Positions 17,696 to 25,711 of a stretch of DNA of 64,000 nucleotides are shown piece after piece (within the stretch, counting starts at the first letter, position 1; each line of letters begins with the position of its first letter). The notes below the pieces were generated by a model that worked only from the letters and a program-made list of their open reading frames with translations, made no database searches and had not been told where the DNA came from. This stretch comes from Pedobacter cryoconitis (GTDB lineage: Bacteria > Bacteroidota > Bacteroidia > Sphingobacteriales > Sphingobacteriaceae): the NCBI RefSeq assembly GCF_014200605.1, contig NZ_JACHCE010000010.1, positions 124,001-188,000 of the forward strand, in the 5' to 3' direction. Made by a program: the position numbers and the translations under genes.

Positions 17696-17703
17696 TAAAT
17701 TTG
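17696..17703 (+). promoter_or_regulatory. Bacteroidota -7 box TAAATTTG (queA promoter)
   Basis: TAAATTTG followed by C is an exact TAnnTTTGc match, 24 bp before the queA ATG at 17728. The -33 region is AT-rich without a clear TTG. Confidence 0.55.
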
Positions 17704-17727
17704 CGGCCTTAATTATTTTATAAAAAC

Positions 17728-18777
17728 ATGAAGTTATCTCAATTTAAGTTTAACCTACCTGAATCATTAGTTGCAAATAATCCTTCAGAACATAGGGACG
17801 AAGCCCGTTTAATGGTTTTGCATAAGGATACAGGTAAAATTGAACATAAAATCTTTAAAGATATTTTGGAATATTTTGATGATCAGGATGTAATGATATT
17901 GAATAACACCAAAGTTTTTCCTGCACGTTTATACGGTAATAAAGAGAAAACAGGTGCTACAATTGAAGTGTTTTTACTACGTGAACTAAATAAAGAATTA
18001 CGTTTATGGGATGTTTTAGTAGATCCGGCACGTAAAATCCGTGTAGGTAATAAACTTTATTTTGGTGATGATGATTTATTGGTAGCGGAAGTTGTTGACA
18101 ATACAACCTCACGTGGCCGTACTATCCGTTTCTTATTTGACGGTACTGACGAAGAATTCAGAAAAAACATTGAAATCCTTGGAGAAACTCCACTTCCAAA
18201 ATATATCAAACGTAAAGCTACTGCTCAGGATAAAGAACGTTACCAGACTATTTTCGCTAAACACGAAGGTGCTGTTGCCGCTCCTACTGCTGGTATGCAC
18301 TTTAGCCGTGAGTTAATGAAACGTCTTGAATTGAAAGGAATTAATTTTGCAGAAGTAACCCTTCACGTAGGATTAGGTACTTTCAGATCTGTTGAGGTTG
18401 AAGATTTAACTAAACACAAGATGGATTCAGAGCAGTTCATTATTGAAGAATCACAAGCTAATATCGTTAACAAAGCATTAAATGAAAAAAGACGTATCTG
18501 TGCTGTAGGTACGACTTCTATGCGTGCAATTGAATCTGCTGTTTCTTCAGGAAAATTACTAAAACCAGCAAATGACTGGACTAGTAAGTTTATTTTCCCT
18601 CCATATGATTTCAGCATTGCAAATTCAATGATCACGAATTTCCACACCCCGGAATCTACACTATTGATGATGGTTAGTGCATTTGGAGGTTATGACTATG
18701 TAAGACATGCTTATGAAGTTGCATTGAAAGAGAAATATCGTTTCTATAGCTACGGTGATGCTATGCTGATCATCTAA
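17728..18777 (+). CDS. queA: S-adenosylmethionine:tRNA ribosyltransferase-isomerase QueA
   Basis: A 349-residue QueA, which transfers the ribosyl part of S-adenosylmethionine to 7-aminomethyl-7-deazaguanine in tRNA to form epoxyqueuosine. Recognisable family segments are LPESLVANNP at the start, VLNNTKVFPARLYG-like text (MILNNTKVFPARLYG, about residues 54-68), AAPTAGMHFS and THVGLGTF-like HVGLGTF, and NFHTPESTLLMMV near the end. Length fits the family. It has its own promoter box and terminator, so it appears monocistronic; other queuosine genes are not in the window. Confidence 0.97.
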   Translation: MKLSQFKFNLPESLVANNPSEHRDEARLMVLHKDTGKIEHKIFKDILEYFDDQDVMILNNTKVFPARLYGNKEKTGATIEVFLLRELNKELRLWDVLVDPARKIRVGNKLYFGDDDLLVAEVVDNTTSRGRTIRFLFDGTDEEFRKNIEILGETPLPKYIKRKATAQDKERYQTIFAKHEGAVAAPTAGMHFSRELMKRLELKGINFAEVTLHVGLGTFRSVEVEDLTKHKMDSEQFIIEESQANIVNKALNEKRRICAVGTTSMRAIESAVSSGKLLKPANDWTSKFIFPPYDFSIANSMITNFHTPESTLLMMVSAFGGYDYVRHAYEVALKEKYRFYSYGDAMLII

Positions 18778-18797
18778 TTGCAAAAAAATACTGTATT

Positions 18798-18832
18798 AAA
18801 ATAGGAGGATCTTTTGATTCTCCTATTTTTTT
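18798..18832 (+). terminator. Rho-independent terminator after queA
   Basis: AAATAGGAG pairs with CTCCTATTT around an 8-9 nt loop and is followed by a run of eight Ts. Confidence 0.82.
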
Positions 18833-18897
18833 TGTCCTGAAAGCTAATAAAATGTATAAATTTAAGACATAGCATTGACCCCTTATAAGAAAAAGAG

Positions 18898-19575
18898 ATG
18901 AAGTATTACGCTATAATTGTTGCAGGCGGTAAAGGTAACAGAATGAATTTAGCAGTAGCCAAGCAGTTTTTAGAGCTCGATGGCAAGCCTATTCTGATGC
19001 ATACGCTGGAAGCTTTTAATCAATGTGTCCTAAATCCAGAAATCATTTTAGTCCTGAATATTCATCAGCATCTGTTTTGGGAGGAACTATGTATCAAACA
19101 TGATTTCAAAATCCCGCATCAGGTGATTAAAGGTGGTCAGGAACGTTTTGATTCGGTACGTAATGGTTTAAAAAATATTAAAGGCAAAGCTATTGTGGCC
19201 ATACATGATGCTGTACGCCCGCTGGTCAATGCAGAACTTATCCTGCAGTCTTATCAGATGGCCGAAGAAAAAGGGAATGCAATCGCTGCAATACAGCCTG
19301 TTGATTCTGTTAGAATAAAACGTGACGGACAGGACTCTGAGGCTTTAAGCAGAGATGAACTTTACCTGATCCAGACTCCTCAGACTTTTCAGGTCGAACA
19401 GCTCAGAAAGGCTTACCTTCAGCCCTATAGGAATGAATTTACAGACGATGCTTCTGTTGTAGAGCGAGCAGGATTCTCTATCCACCTGCTTCCCGGAGAC
19501 CGGAGTAATATCAAAATAACTTACCAGCAGGACCTGGAAATGGCTTCATTTCTGCTCAAAAAGAAAGGCTTCTGA
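18898..19575 (+). CDS. ispD: 2-C-methyl-D-erythritol 4-phosphate cytidylyltransferase IspD
   Basis: A 225-residue cytidylyltransferase of the MEP isoprenoid pathway, joining CTP and methylerythritol 4-phosphate. The nucleotide-binding start IIVAGGKGNRMN (with the conserved basic residues shifted as in some IspD), the HDAVRPLV motif and the late TDDASVVE segment are all present. Length is standard. Downstream an imperfect hairpin near 19566-19589 (AGGCTTCTGA against TCAGAAGCCT) may end transcription, though its T tail is weak. Confidence 0.95.
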   Translation: MKYYAIIVAGGKGNRMNLAVAKQFLELDGKPILMHTLEAFNQCVLNPEIILVLNIHQHLFWEELCIKHDFKIPHQVIKGGQERFDSVRNGLKNIKGKAIVAIHDAVRPLVNAELILQSYQMAEEKGNAIAAIQPVDSVRIKRDGQDSEALSRDELYLIQTPQTFQVEQLRKAYLQPYRNEFTDDASVVERAGFSIHLLPGDRSNIKITYQQDLEMASFLLKKKGF

Positions 19576-19618
19576 TTTCTCAGAAGCCTCTATCTATCAT
19601 ATTCGCTATGCGGTTTTC

Positions 19619-19777
19619 TTAAGCTGCTCTATTAATTATTTTTAGGATAATTGCAATTACTGCAATCACCAATAATACGTGAATCAGACCTCCTACATCG
19701 CCGAAGCCATGAAAGAAAAAGCCAATTACCCATAAAATGATTAACACGACTGCAACTAAATAAAGTAAATTTCCCAT
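19619..19777 (-). CDS. Small hydrophobic lmo0937-family membrane protein (52 aa)
   Basis: This short gene begins at the ATG complementary to 19775-19777 and ends with TAA at 19619-19621. The 52-residue product starts MGNLLYLVAVVLIILWVIGF and contains a second hydrophobic stretch after the glycine-rich turn FHGFGDVGG, so it should form a two-helix hairpin in the membrane. This is the pattern of the lmo0937 (DUF5670) family, common in Bacteroidota and of unknown function, often linked with stress. It lies between the convergent ispD gene and the DUF2795 gene. Confidence 0.85.
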   Translation of the reverse strand: MGNLLYLVAVVLIILWVIGFFFHGFGDVGGLIHVLLVIAVIAIILKIINRAA

Positions 19778-19854
19778 AATAGTATTTTTTTTTGATTTGT
19801 TAATTAAATGATTTGAATTTTATATAACTCCTGACATTTCATAAACAATCATCG

Positions 19855-19889
19855 TTCCAAAAAAATGAAAGCCCCGTCACCGGGGCTTT
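19855..19889 (-). terminator. Rho-independent terminator for the DUF2795 gene
   Basis: AAAGCCCCG pairs with CGGGGCTTT across TCAC (19868-19889). On the minus strand it is followed by TCATTTTTTT, fitting the end of the DUF2795 transcript. Confidence 0.75.
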
Positions 19890-19932
19890 CTATTATGCGT
19901 ATTCAAGAATGCTTTTAAATTTTAAATAGCTT

Positions 19933-20154
19933 CTAATATTCGTCTTCGTTAAAGAAGAAGTCATCTTTAGTCGGGTAATCCGGCCAAATTTCTTCAATAG
20001 TTTCATACGGTTCACCGTCATCTTCTAATGCTTGCAGGTTTTCTATCACCTCTACTGGTGCACCCGATCTGATTCCGTAATCAATAAGTTCGTCTTTTGT
20101 TGCAGGCCATGGAGCGTCTTCCAAATGCGATGCTAATTCTAATGTCCAATACAT
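19933..20154 (-). CDS. DUF2795-family small acidic protein
   Basis: A 73-residue very acidic protein (MYWTLELASHLEDAPWPATK at the start, IWPDYPTKDD and a tail rich in Phe, Glu and Asp). The length and sequence match the DUF2795 domain proteins that are highly conserved across Bacteroidota; function is unknown. No membrane segment or cysteine is present. It has a full promoter directly upstream (20189-20220) and its own terminator, so it is expressed independently and perhaps strongly. Confidence 0.85.
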   Translation of the reverse strand: MYWTLELASHLEDAPWPATKDELIDYGIRSGAPVEVIENLQALEDDGEPYETIEEIWPDYPTKDDFFFNEDEY

Positions 20155-20188
20155 ATTCTATACTATTTTATTGTTCTTATTTATTTTG

Positions 20189-20220
20189 CAAAAGTATATT
20201 AAAAATACTGATGAAAACAA
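20189..20220 (-). promoter_or_regulatory. Bacteroidota promoter, -33 TTG and -7 TACTTTTG
   Basis: On the minus strand TTG (20220-20218) and TACTTTTG (20196-20189) are separated by 21 bp, the expected spacing of Bacteroidota housekeeping promoters, 35 bp before the DUF2795 ATG. Confidence 0.7.
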
Positions 20221-20237
20221 ATTTTTTTTCCACCATT

Positions 20238-20786
20238 TTATAACCTTGGTAACCAGATACTTTCATCCGTTTTTTTATCAAAACCAAGCTTCCTTGCCAA
20301 TACAAACAGGTAATCACTTAATCTGTTCAGGTATATCGTAACCTTATCATCAACAAAGCTGCCGACAGCTAAATTTACGGTCAGCCTTTCTGCTCTCCTG
20401 CAAATACATCTCGCAATATGACAATAAGAAACGACAGTATCACCACCTGGCAACACAAAATGTTTAAGTTCTGGTAAAATTTCATTCATCTTATCCATCT
20501 CCTGCTCCAGTAAACTAATGTCCGCAAGGTTCAGGTCAGGAATCTTCATTTTAGATTTTTCCGGATCTGCTGCAAGAGATGCGCCTATGGTGAATAAACG
20601 ATCCTGTACTTCCTTTAGTACTTGCTGTGCATGCGGATCAATGTCCTGACACTGGATCAGGCCGATATAGGAATTCAGTTCATCTACCGTACCATAACAT
20701 TCTATACGCAGATGAAATTTTGGGACACGTGTCCCCCCGATTAATGAGGTCTGCCCCTTGTCACCAGTTTTGGTATATATTTTCAT
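20238..20786 (-). CDS. Cob(I)yrinic acid a,c-diamide adenosyltransferase (PduO type)
   Basis: A 182-residue PduO-type ATP:cob(I)alamin adenosyltransferase, which makes the adenosyl form of vitamin B12. Family segments are the N-terminal IYTKTGDKGQTSLIGG (ATP binding), YGTVDELNSYIG and the C-terminal CRRAERLTV and NRLSDYLFVLAR. The gene begins where the ABC ATPase gene ends (shared base at 20786), so the two are translationally coupled, although their functions look unrelated. No cobalamin riboswitch was found nearby. Confidence 0.94.
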   Translation of the reverse strand: MKIYTKTGDKGQTSLIGGTRVPKFHLRIECYGTVDELNSYIGLIQCQDIDPHAQQVLKEVQDRLFTIGASLAADPEKSKMKIPDLNLADISLLEQEMDKMNEILPELKHFVLPGGDTVVSYCHIARCICRRAERLTVNLAVGSFVDDKVTIYLNRLSDYLFVLARKLGFDKKTDESIWLPRL

Positions 20787-21550
20787 TAATTATGTCCCAT
20801 TTTCTCAAAATCGTCTCCAGCCTCCATTAGCTTAGATAAACGCGGAGAAACAGTTTTAATATCTGTATTTAAATAATCATTTTCGATCAGTCCGTCACGC
20901 ATTCTCACGATCCGGTGTGCGTGTAAAGCAATATCTTCTTCGTGCGTTACTAAAATGATTGTATTTCCCTTGCTGTGAATTTCTTCCAGCAGCCCCATGA
21001 TCTCAATGGAAGTTTTAGTATCCAGGTTACCCGTAGGTTCATCGGCCAGGATAATAGAAGGATCATTGATTAATGCTCTTGCTACAGCTACACGCTGACG
21101 CTGACCACCCGAAAGCTCGTTAGGCTTGTGTGTAACCCTATTTCCCAGGCCAACGTTTTCTAATGCTAAAGAAGCACGTCTGTCCCGCTCTTTTTTGGTT
21201 ACACCTGCATAGATCAGCGGTAAAGCAACATTATCCAGCGAAGTAGACCGTGGCAGCAGGTTAAAAGTCTGGAATACAAATCCGATTTCCTGATTTCTGA
21301 CTTCTGCAAGCGCATCATCAGTCATATGGCTTACATCAATTCCATTGAGGATATAATCTCCTTTACTAGGTGTATCCAGACAACCCAGAATATTCATCAA
21401 AGTTGATTTCCCTGAACCTGAAGGCCCCATTAAGGCCACAAATTCACCTTTATTAATATTTAGTGAAACTGATTTCAGGGCATGGATAACCTCAGTTCCT
21501 ATCACATATTTACGACCTATTTCTTTGATAACAATTAATGGTTTTTCCAT
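20786..21550 (-). CDS. ABC transporter ATP-binding protein (LolD/MacB type)
   Basis: A 254-residue ATPase with Walker A GPSGSGKST (about residues 42-50), Q-loop in FQTFNLLP, signature LSGGQRQRVAVARAL, Walker B ILADEPTGNLD and the H-loop histidine in LVTHEED. The FNLLPRSTSLDNV text places it in the LolD/MacB/FtsE group that works with FtsX-type permeases. The likely partner is the permease at 16290-17534, about 3.3 kb away on the same strand. The gene sits between gatC and the adenosyltransferase gene. Confidence 0.93.
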   Translation of the reverse strand: MEKPLIVIKEIGRKYVIGTEVIHALKSVSLNINKGEFVALMGPSGSGKSTLMNILGCLDTPSKGDYILNGIDVSHMTDDALAEVRNQEIGFVFQTFNLLPRSTSLDNVALPLIYAGVTKKERDRRASLALENVGLGNRVTHKPNELSGGQRQRVAVARALINDPSIILADEPTGNLDTKTSIEIMGLLEEIHSKGNTIILVTHEEDIALHAHRIVRMRDGLIENDYLNTDIKTVSPRLSKLMEAGDDFEKMGHN

Positions 21551-21632
21551 TTGCGCCTATATTTTAACAATGACAAGCTTTTAGTAGCTTCTGAGGTTAG
21601 ACCTATTAAGACTCCTGTTGTTACAAACGAAA

Positions 21633-21923
21633 TTACTTATCGAGTATTTTCGGAACAAGAAAAAACTCTTCGTTATGCAAGGCAGCATTTTTCAATCCTT
21701 CACTCACAGCAATATCCTGCTTTACCACATCTTCTCTCCATACATTCACTTCTGGATTCATGTAAACAAGTGGTTTTACATTTGCTGTATCCAGCTCATT
21801 CAATTTCTCCATAAAAGTGAGGATCTTATTCATATCAGCTTGTAAAGTACTTACTTCTTGTTCTGCAATCTCAATCCTTGCCAGGTCTGCTACCTTATAA
21901 ATCGTCGCTTTATCTATGTTCAT
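21633..21923 (-). CDS. gatC: Asp-tRNA(Asn)/Glu-tRNA(Gln) amidotransferase subunit GatC
   Basis: A 96-residue GatC, the small belt-like subunit that holds GatA and GatB together in the enzyme correcting misacylated Glu-tRNA(Gln) and Asp-tRNA(Asn). It begins MNIDKATIYKVADLARIEI and contains the family features MNKILTFMEKLNELDT and an AxxxPLVYMNPEVN-like segment (ANVKPLVYMNPEVN). GatA and GatB genes are not in the window. It heads the gatC / ABC ATPase / adenosyltransferase run on the minus strand. Confidence 0.93.
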   Translation of the reverse strand: MNIDKATIYKVADLARIEIAEQEVSTLQADMNKILTFMEKLNELDTANVKPLVYMNPEVNVWREDVVKQDIAVSEGLKNAALHNEEFFLVPKILDK

Positions 21924-22277
21924 CTTTTAAAGGATATTTTTCTTAGCTCAAAAATACTATTTTGTCAGCAATATCTGATAAGATAACAGTGGCCTGAACA
22001 CGAATACACCTCTGATACAAAGGTTTTTTAATAGTGAACTACCTGTTTAGAGGGAAAAGCAGACGTAACATAGCTTCAGTGTGCATGCAGATCGCTGTTA
22101 ACCAGATCTCAATATTATATAGGTCATATACAGTCTGTTCAAACATTAAAATTAATTATTAAACCTTCGGATAAGGGTTTTTTATTAATTTCGACCTTCA
22201 GAAACCTCTGCCGGCAGGATTTATGTCAGCCAATTTATATTTAACATTACAGGTTTCAGCAAAACAAATCCAGCAAA
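21924..22277. other. Intergenic region between divergent gatC and trpS
   Basis: This 354-bp stretch has no plausible gene. It holds the possible gatC -7 box near its left end and, at about 22161-22182, a small hairpin (AAACCTT against AAGGGTTT) with a T run facing right, 95 bp before trpS. That hairpin could be a leader element or a chance structure; no T-box, leader peptide or known riboswitch was recognised. Confidence 0.5.
21949..21956 (-). promoter_or_regulatory. Possible -7 box TATTTTTG (gatC promoter)
   Basis: The minus strand reads TATTTTTG 26 bp upstream of the gatC ATG. No TTG is present at the proper -33 spacing. Confidence 0.35.
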
Positions 22278-23276
22278 ATGAAAGAAATAGTAGTAAGTGG
22301 TATACGTCCAACAGGAAAATTACATCTTGGCAATTATTTTGGCGCAGTAGCCAACTTTATTAAAATGCAGCATGAATATAATTGTTTCTTCTTCATCGCT
22401 GATTTACATTCATTAACTACCCACCCTACTCCGGGGGACCTGCATGGTTACGTTAAAAATGTATTGGTAGAATATCTGGCCTGCGGAATTGATCCTGAGG
22501 TCGCAACAATTTATATCCAGTCTGATGTACCGGAAGTAACTGAGTTATACCTGTACCTGAATATGAATGCTTATATGGGTGAACTGGAAAGAAGTACTTC
22601 TTTCAAAGATAAAGTCCGTTCTCAGCCAGATAATGTGAATGCAGGCCTATTAACTTACCCTGCATTGATGGCTGCAGATATTCTGATCCATAAAGCACTG
22701 AAAGTCCCTGTAGGTAAAGATCAGGAGCAGCATCTGGAAATGACGCGTACTTTTGGAAACCGCTTTAACCGTTTATATGATTCAGCCTATTTCCCTGAAC
22801 CTTTTGCTTTCAGTTATTCTGCAAACCTGGTTAAAGTTCCTGGTTTGGATGGAAAAGGAAAAATGGGAAAATCAGAAGGTGATGCCAACTGTATTTACCT
22901 GGCTGACTCTCCTGAAATTATTCGCAAAAAGGTATTAAAAGCAGTTTCTGATGGTGGCCCGACAGAAGAGAACCAGCCTAAACCAGAGGCTATTCAAAAT
23001 CTGTTCGACCTGATGAAGATTGTTTCAACCGAAGATACCATTGCGCATTTTGACGAACTTTACAACAAATGCCAGATTCGTTATGGTGATTTCAAGAAAC
23101 AACTTGCCGAAGACATGATTATTTTCAATTCCCCAATCCGCGAACGTATTGAAGAGATCTCAAAAGACACTGAATATTTACGTAAGGTCGCTAATCTTGG
23201 TGCAGAGAAGGCAAGAGAGAGTGCAAGAAAGACAATAAAAGACGTTAGGGAACTGATAGGTTTCAAACCATTTTAA
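22278..23276 (+). CDS. trpS: Tryptophan--tRNA ligase TrpS
   Basis: A 332-residue class I aminoacyl-tRNA synthetase that charges tRNA(Trp). The HIGH-type motif is KLHLGNYFG (about residues 15-23) after the opening SGIRPTGKLH, and the KMSKS-type motif is KMGKS (about 196-200). DILIHKA and PVGKDQEQH are typical TrpRS segments. Length is standard for bacterial TrpS. It is followed after 47 bp by the kinase and kdsB genes, possibly as one transcript. Confidence 0.97.
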   Translation: MKEIVVSGIRPTGKLHLGNYFGAVANFIKMQHEYNCFFFIADLHSLTTHPTPGDLHGYVKNVLVEYLACGIDPEVATIYIQSDVPEVTELYLYLNMNAYMGELERSTSFKDKVRSQPDNVNAGLLTYPALMAADILIHKALKVPVGKDQEQHLEMTRTFGNRFNRLYDSAYFPEPFAFSYSANLVKVPGLDGKGKMGKSEGDANCIYLADSPEIIRKKVLKAVSDGGPTEENQPKPEAIQNLFDLMKIVSTEDTIAHFDELYNKCQIRYGDFKKQLAEDMIIFNSPIRERIEEISKDTEYLRKVANLGAEKARESARKTIKDVRELIGFKPF

Positions 23277-23323
23277 TATTTGTTAATAAATTTAGCTTAA
23301 TTTAAGCTCATCATAAAAATCAT

Positions 23324-23938
23324 ATGCATATAGCAATAGTTGGCAATATAGGCGCCGGTAAAACTACTTTAACAAGCCTGTTGGCTAAGAATTATGGTTG
23401 GGAAGCTTTGTACGAAGAAGTAGATAACAACCCGTATCTGGAAGATTTCTATAGTGATATGAAACGCTGGAGTTTCAATTTACAGATTTACTTTCTGAAC
23501 AACCGTTTTCAGCAAATCGTAGATATCCAGACCAATAAACGGGATGTTATACAAGACCGGACCATTTATGAGGATGCACATATTTTCGCAGAAAACCTGC
23601 ATGAAATGGGTTTGATGACCACAAGAGATCATCAGAATTACAGAGATATTTTTGAAAACATCACTTCTTTCATTAAACCACCTGATGTATTGGTCTATCT
23701 GCGTGCATCTGTACCTACACTGGTTAACAATATTCAACGCAGGGGACGTGACTATGAAGCAAGTATCCGTTTAGATTATTTGTCAAAACTGAACGAGAAG
23801 TACGAGGCCTGGATTAAAAATTACTCTTTGGGTAAGCTATTAATTCTGGACAAGGATAAATTAGATTTCACAAATAACCCGGAAGATCTGGGAACGGTAA
23901 TACAAGCTATAGAAGCAGAAATACACGGACTTTTTTAA
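23324..23938 (+). CDS. Deoxynucleoside kinase
   Basis: A 204-residue kinase of the dNK/dGK family, which phosphorylates deoxynucleosides for salvage. It has the P-loop GNIGAGKTT (residues 7-15), the YEEVDNNPYLEDFY substrate region, DRTIYEDAHIFA with the conserved DR(S/T) catalytic area and the RGRDYE lid segment. Deoxyadenosine or deoxyguanosine is the usual substrate in relatives. It ends one base before kdsB, so the two are cotranscribed. Confidence 0.92.
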   Translation: MHIAIVGNIGAGKTTLTSLLAKNYGWEALYEEVDNNPYLEDFYSDMKRWSFNLQIYFLNNRFQQIVDIQTNKRDVIQDRTIYEDAHIFAENLHEMGLMTTRDHQNYRDIFENITSFIKPPDVLVYLRASVPTLVNNIQRRGRDYEASIRLDYLSKLNEKYEAWIKNYSLGKLLILDKDKLDFTNNPEDLGTVIQAIEAEIHGLF

Positions 23939-23939
23939 A

Positions 23940-24680
23940 ATGGCTAAACTTGGAATTATTCCTGCCCGGTATGCATCTACACGATTTCCGGGCAAACCGC
24001 TGATTGATATCAACGGTAAAAGTATGATTCAGCGTGTTTATGAACAGGCTTGCAGTTCTGCAAGCCTTGATAAAGTTGTTATAGCTACTGATGACGATAG
24101 AATTATTGCCGAAATAAAGCGTTTTGGCGGTGAATATGCAAAGACCAGACCAGATCATCAAAGTGGCACTGATCGTTGTGCAGAAGTAGCTGAGAATTTC
24201 AGGGGCTTTGATGTAATCATCAACATTCAGGGAGATGAACCTTATATTGACCCTGTACAAATCGATTTGCTGAGTTCTTGTTTTCAAAATCCAAAGGTAG
24301 AATTAGCGACCCTGGTCAAAAAAATATCTTCTGAAGAGGAACTGTTCAACCAGAATATCCCTAAAGTTGTTCTTAATTCTAATCAGGAGGCCATTTATTT
24401 TAGCAGACAAACTATCCCTTTTATCAGGACCGCAGCTCCGCAAGACTGGCTAAAAACCTTTCAGTTCTATAAGCATATCGGAATTTATGGTTACACAACG
24501 GAAACCCTGTTAAAAATCACGAAGCTTAAACCTTCTTCACTGGAGGTTGCAGAAAGCCTGGAACAACTGAGATGGTTAGAAAACGGCTATAAAATACAAA
24601 CCAAGGTAACTGATTTAGAGACAATTGCCGTTGACACACCCGAAGATCTGGATAAGATCATTAGGATTAAGGGCAATTAA
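23940..24680 (+). CDS. kdsB: 3-deoxy-manno-octulosonate cytidylyltransferase KdsB
   Basis: A 246-residue CMP-KDO synthetase that activates KDO with CTP for the lipid A-core part of LPS. Opening GIIPARYASTRFPGKPL is the family nucleotide-binding signature; TDDDRI, SGTDRCAEV and NIQGDEPYI follow at expected places. It supports a Gram-negative host with KDO-containing LPS. The gene starts one base after the deoxynucleoside kinase stop. Confidence 0.96.
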   Translation: MAKLGIIPARYASTRFPGKPLIDINGKSMIQRVYEQACSSASLDKVVIATDDDRIIAEIKRFGGEYAKTRPDHQSGTDRCAEVAENFRGFDVIINIQGDEPYIDPVQIDLLSSCFQNPKVELATLVKKISSEEELFNQNIPKVVLNSNQEAIYFSRQTIPFIRTAAPQDWLKTFQFYKHIGIYGYTTETLLKITKLKPSSLEVAESLEQLRWLENGYKIQTKVTDLETIAVDTPEDLDKIIRIKGN

Positions 24681-24710
24681 TTCCCTATCTTAGGGATAAA
24701 ATACCTCTGC

Positions 24711-25250
24711 ATGAAAAGCATTTATATTTACTTTTTGATTCTGCCTTTTTTTTTAACAGCCTGTAGCCCTTCTGAGCCTGCCGGACTGCATGATCCTGCA
24801 TCCAACACTAAAATAGCCCTGCGTTCTTTTAGTGATACCACAAAATTAGACACTTTCAAAATTGTGCTTAAAGGAGATGAGCCAAAAAACATGGAGCTTG
24901 TTTTTACCATTACCCCTAAGGGTGGTCATCAGATTTACACCAAAACACTGAAAGCTACAGCATTGCTTGACAATTATAAAGAAAGTATTGATTTGGCAAA
25001 AAAGAAAGAACAGTTGCAGTTTATGAGAGAGGAACTTTCTCTTTTTTTTGATGAGGAAAATTTTATTGAACCCGCCGTTACCGAATCAGAAAAACCTGAC
25101 AATAATACACCGGATAAAAACTTTTTTGAAGAATTAAAAAGGACTGGCCTGAATGGTTTCAAGTATCGTTTAGGCAAAGAAAGCAAGGTATATATTGCCT
25201 GGTCTGAACAGGATAAAAAGGTGAAAAACTATTACGAATGCTGTAAATAG
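24711..25250 (+). CDS. Putative lipoprotein of unknown function
   Basis: A 179-residue protein with a lipoprotein signal: a hydrophobic stretch ending in the lipobox LTAC (cysteine at residue 18). The mature part is rich in Lys, Glu and Asp with no recognised domain. It lies 30 bp after kdsB in the same direction and may be the last gene of that transcript. The C-terminal CCK pair of cysteines is a small oddity. Confidence 0.7.
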   Translation: MKSIYIYFLILPFFLTACSPSEPAGLHDPASNTKIALRSFSDTTKLDTFKIVLKGDEPKNMELVFTITPKGGHQIYTKTLKATALLDNYKESIDLAKKKEQLQFMREELSLFFDEENFIEPAVTESEKPDNNTPDKNFFEELKRTGLNGFKYRLGKESKVYIAWSEQDKKVKNYYECCK

Positions 25251-25535
25251 CGCAGCAATGTTAGTGTATTGGATAAGCATTTTATAATTAATGGGCCATG
25301 CTTACCTATTTACGTTAAAATAACATAATATTGCGATTTTCTTACAAAAACAGTTATAACCAGAATAAAACAACAATTAATATACCTGAATATCAGCAAC
25401 TTACAATTAAAAGTGATTTTATTAGACAATGTATATACTAAATTGTAAAATTAATATTAGATTTACCTTAGTGTTATGGCATAGCGTTTTAACATTTATT
25501 CAACCAAGCATATTCTAACCAAATATAACATTGAG

Positions 25536-25568
25536 AAAGGCCAGGTAATTTACCTGGTCTTTTTTTTG
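25536..25568 (+). terminator. Rho-independent terminator
   Basis: An imperfect stem (AGGCCAGGTAA against TTACCTGGTCT, a core of nine pairs) with a T tail of nine bases. Confidence 0.82.
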
Positions 25569-25640
25569 TATAATACTCCCTCTGATTCCAGATAATAAGA
25601 TTTGATTCATAATTAGTTTTCCAGTTCCACAATATTTCCG

Positions 25641-25648
25641 TAGCTTTG
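25641..25648 (+). promoter_or_regulatory. Bacteroidota -7 box TAGCTTTG (pyrG promoter)
   Basis: TAGCTTTG is an exact TAnnTTTG match 64 bp before the pyrG ATG. The expected -33 site holds TTTT instead of TTG. Confidence 0.55.
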
Positions 25649-25711
25649 TATCCCGTACAAAAACAATAAAAACGCCCTTAAAAGCGGCTTTTATTTCACA
25701 AACTCACAAAC

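Larger units (their letters stand above)
25251..25711. other. AT-rich intergenic region with terminator, possible small RNA
   Basis: This 461-bp stretch has no convincing gene. It ends in a strong terminator at 25536-25568 that lies about 290 bp after the lipoprotein stop. Either the lipoprotein mRNA has a long 3' tail or a small RNA is encoded between about 25400 and 25568; no clear promoter was seen for the latter. The right end carries the pyrG promoter. Confidence 0.5.

Noticed and set aside
20238..20786. Cobalamin riboswitch near the adenosyltransferase gene
   Set aside because: The gene start abuts the ABC ATPase gene, leaving no room, and no B12-box-like sequence was seen upstream of gatC.
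22161..22182. T-box or tryptophan attenuator before trpS
   Set aside because: The hairpin is short, lacks T-box conserved elements and has no Trp-rich leader peptide.
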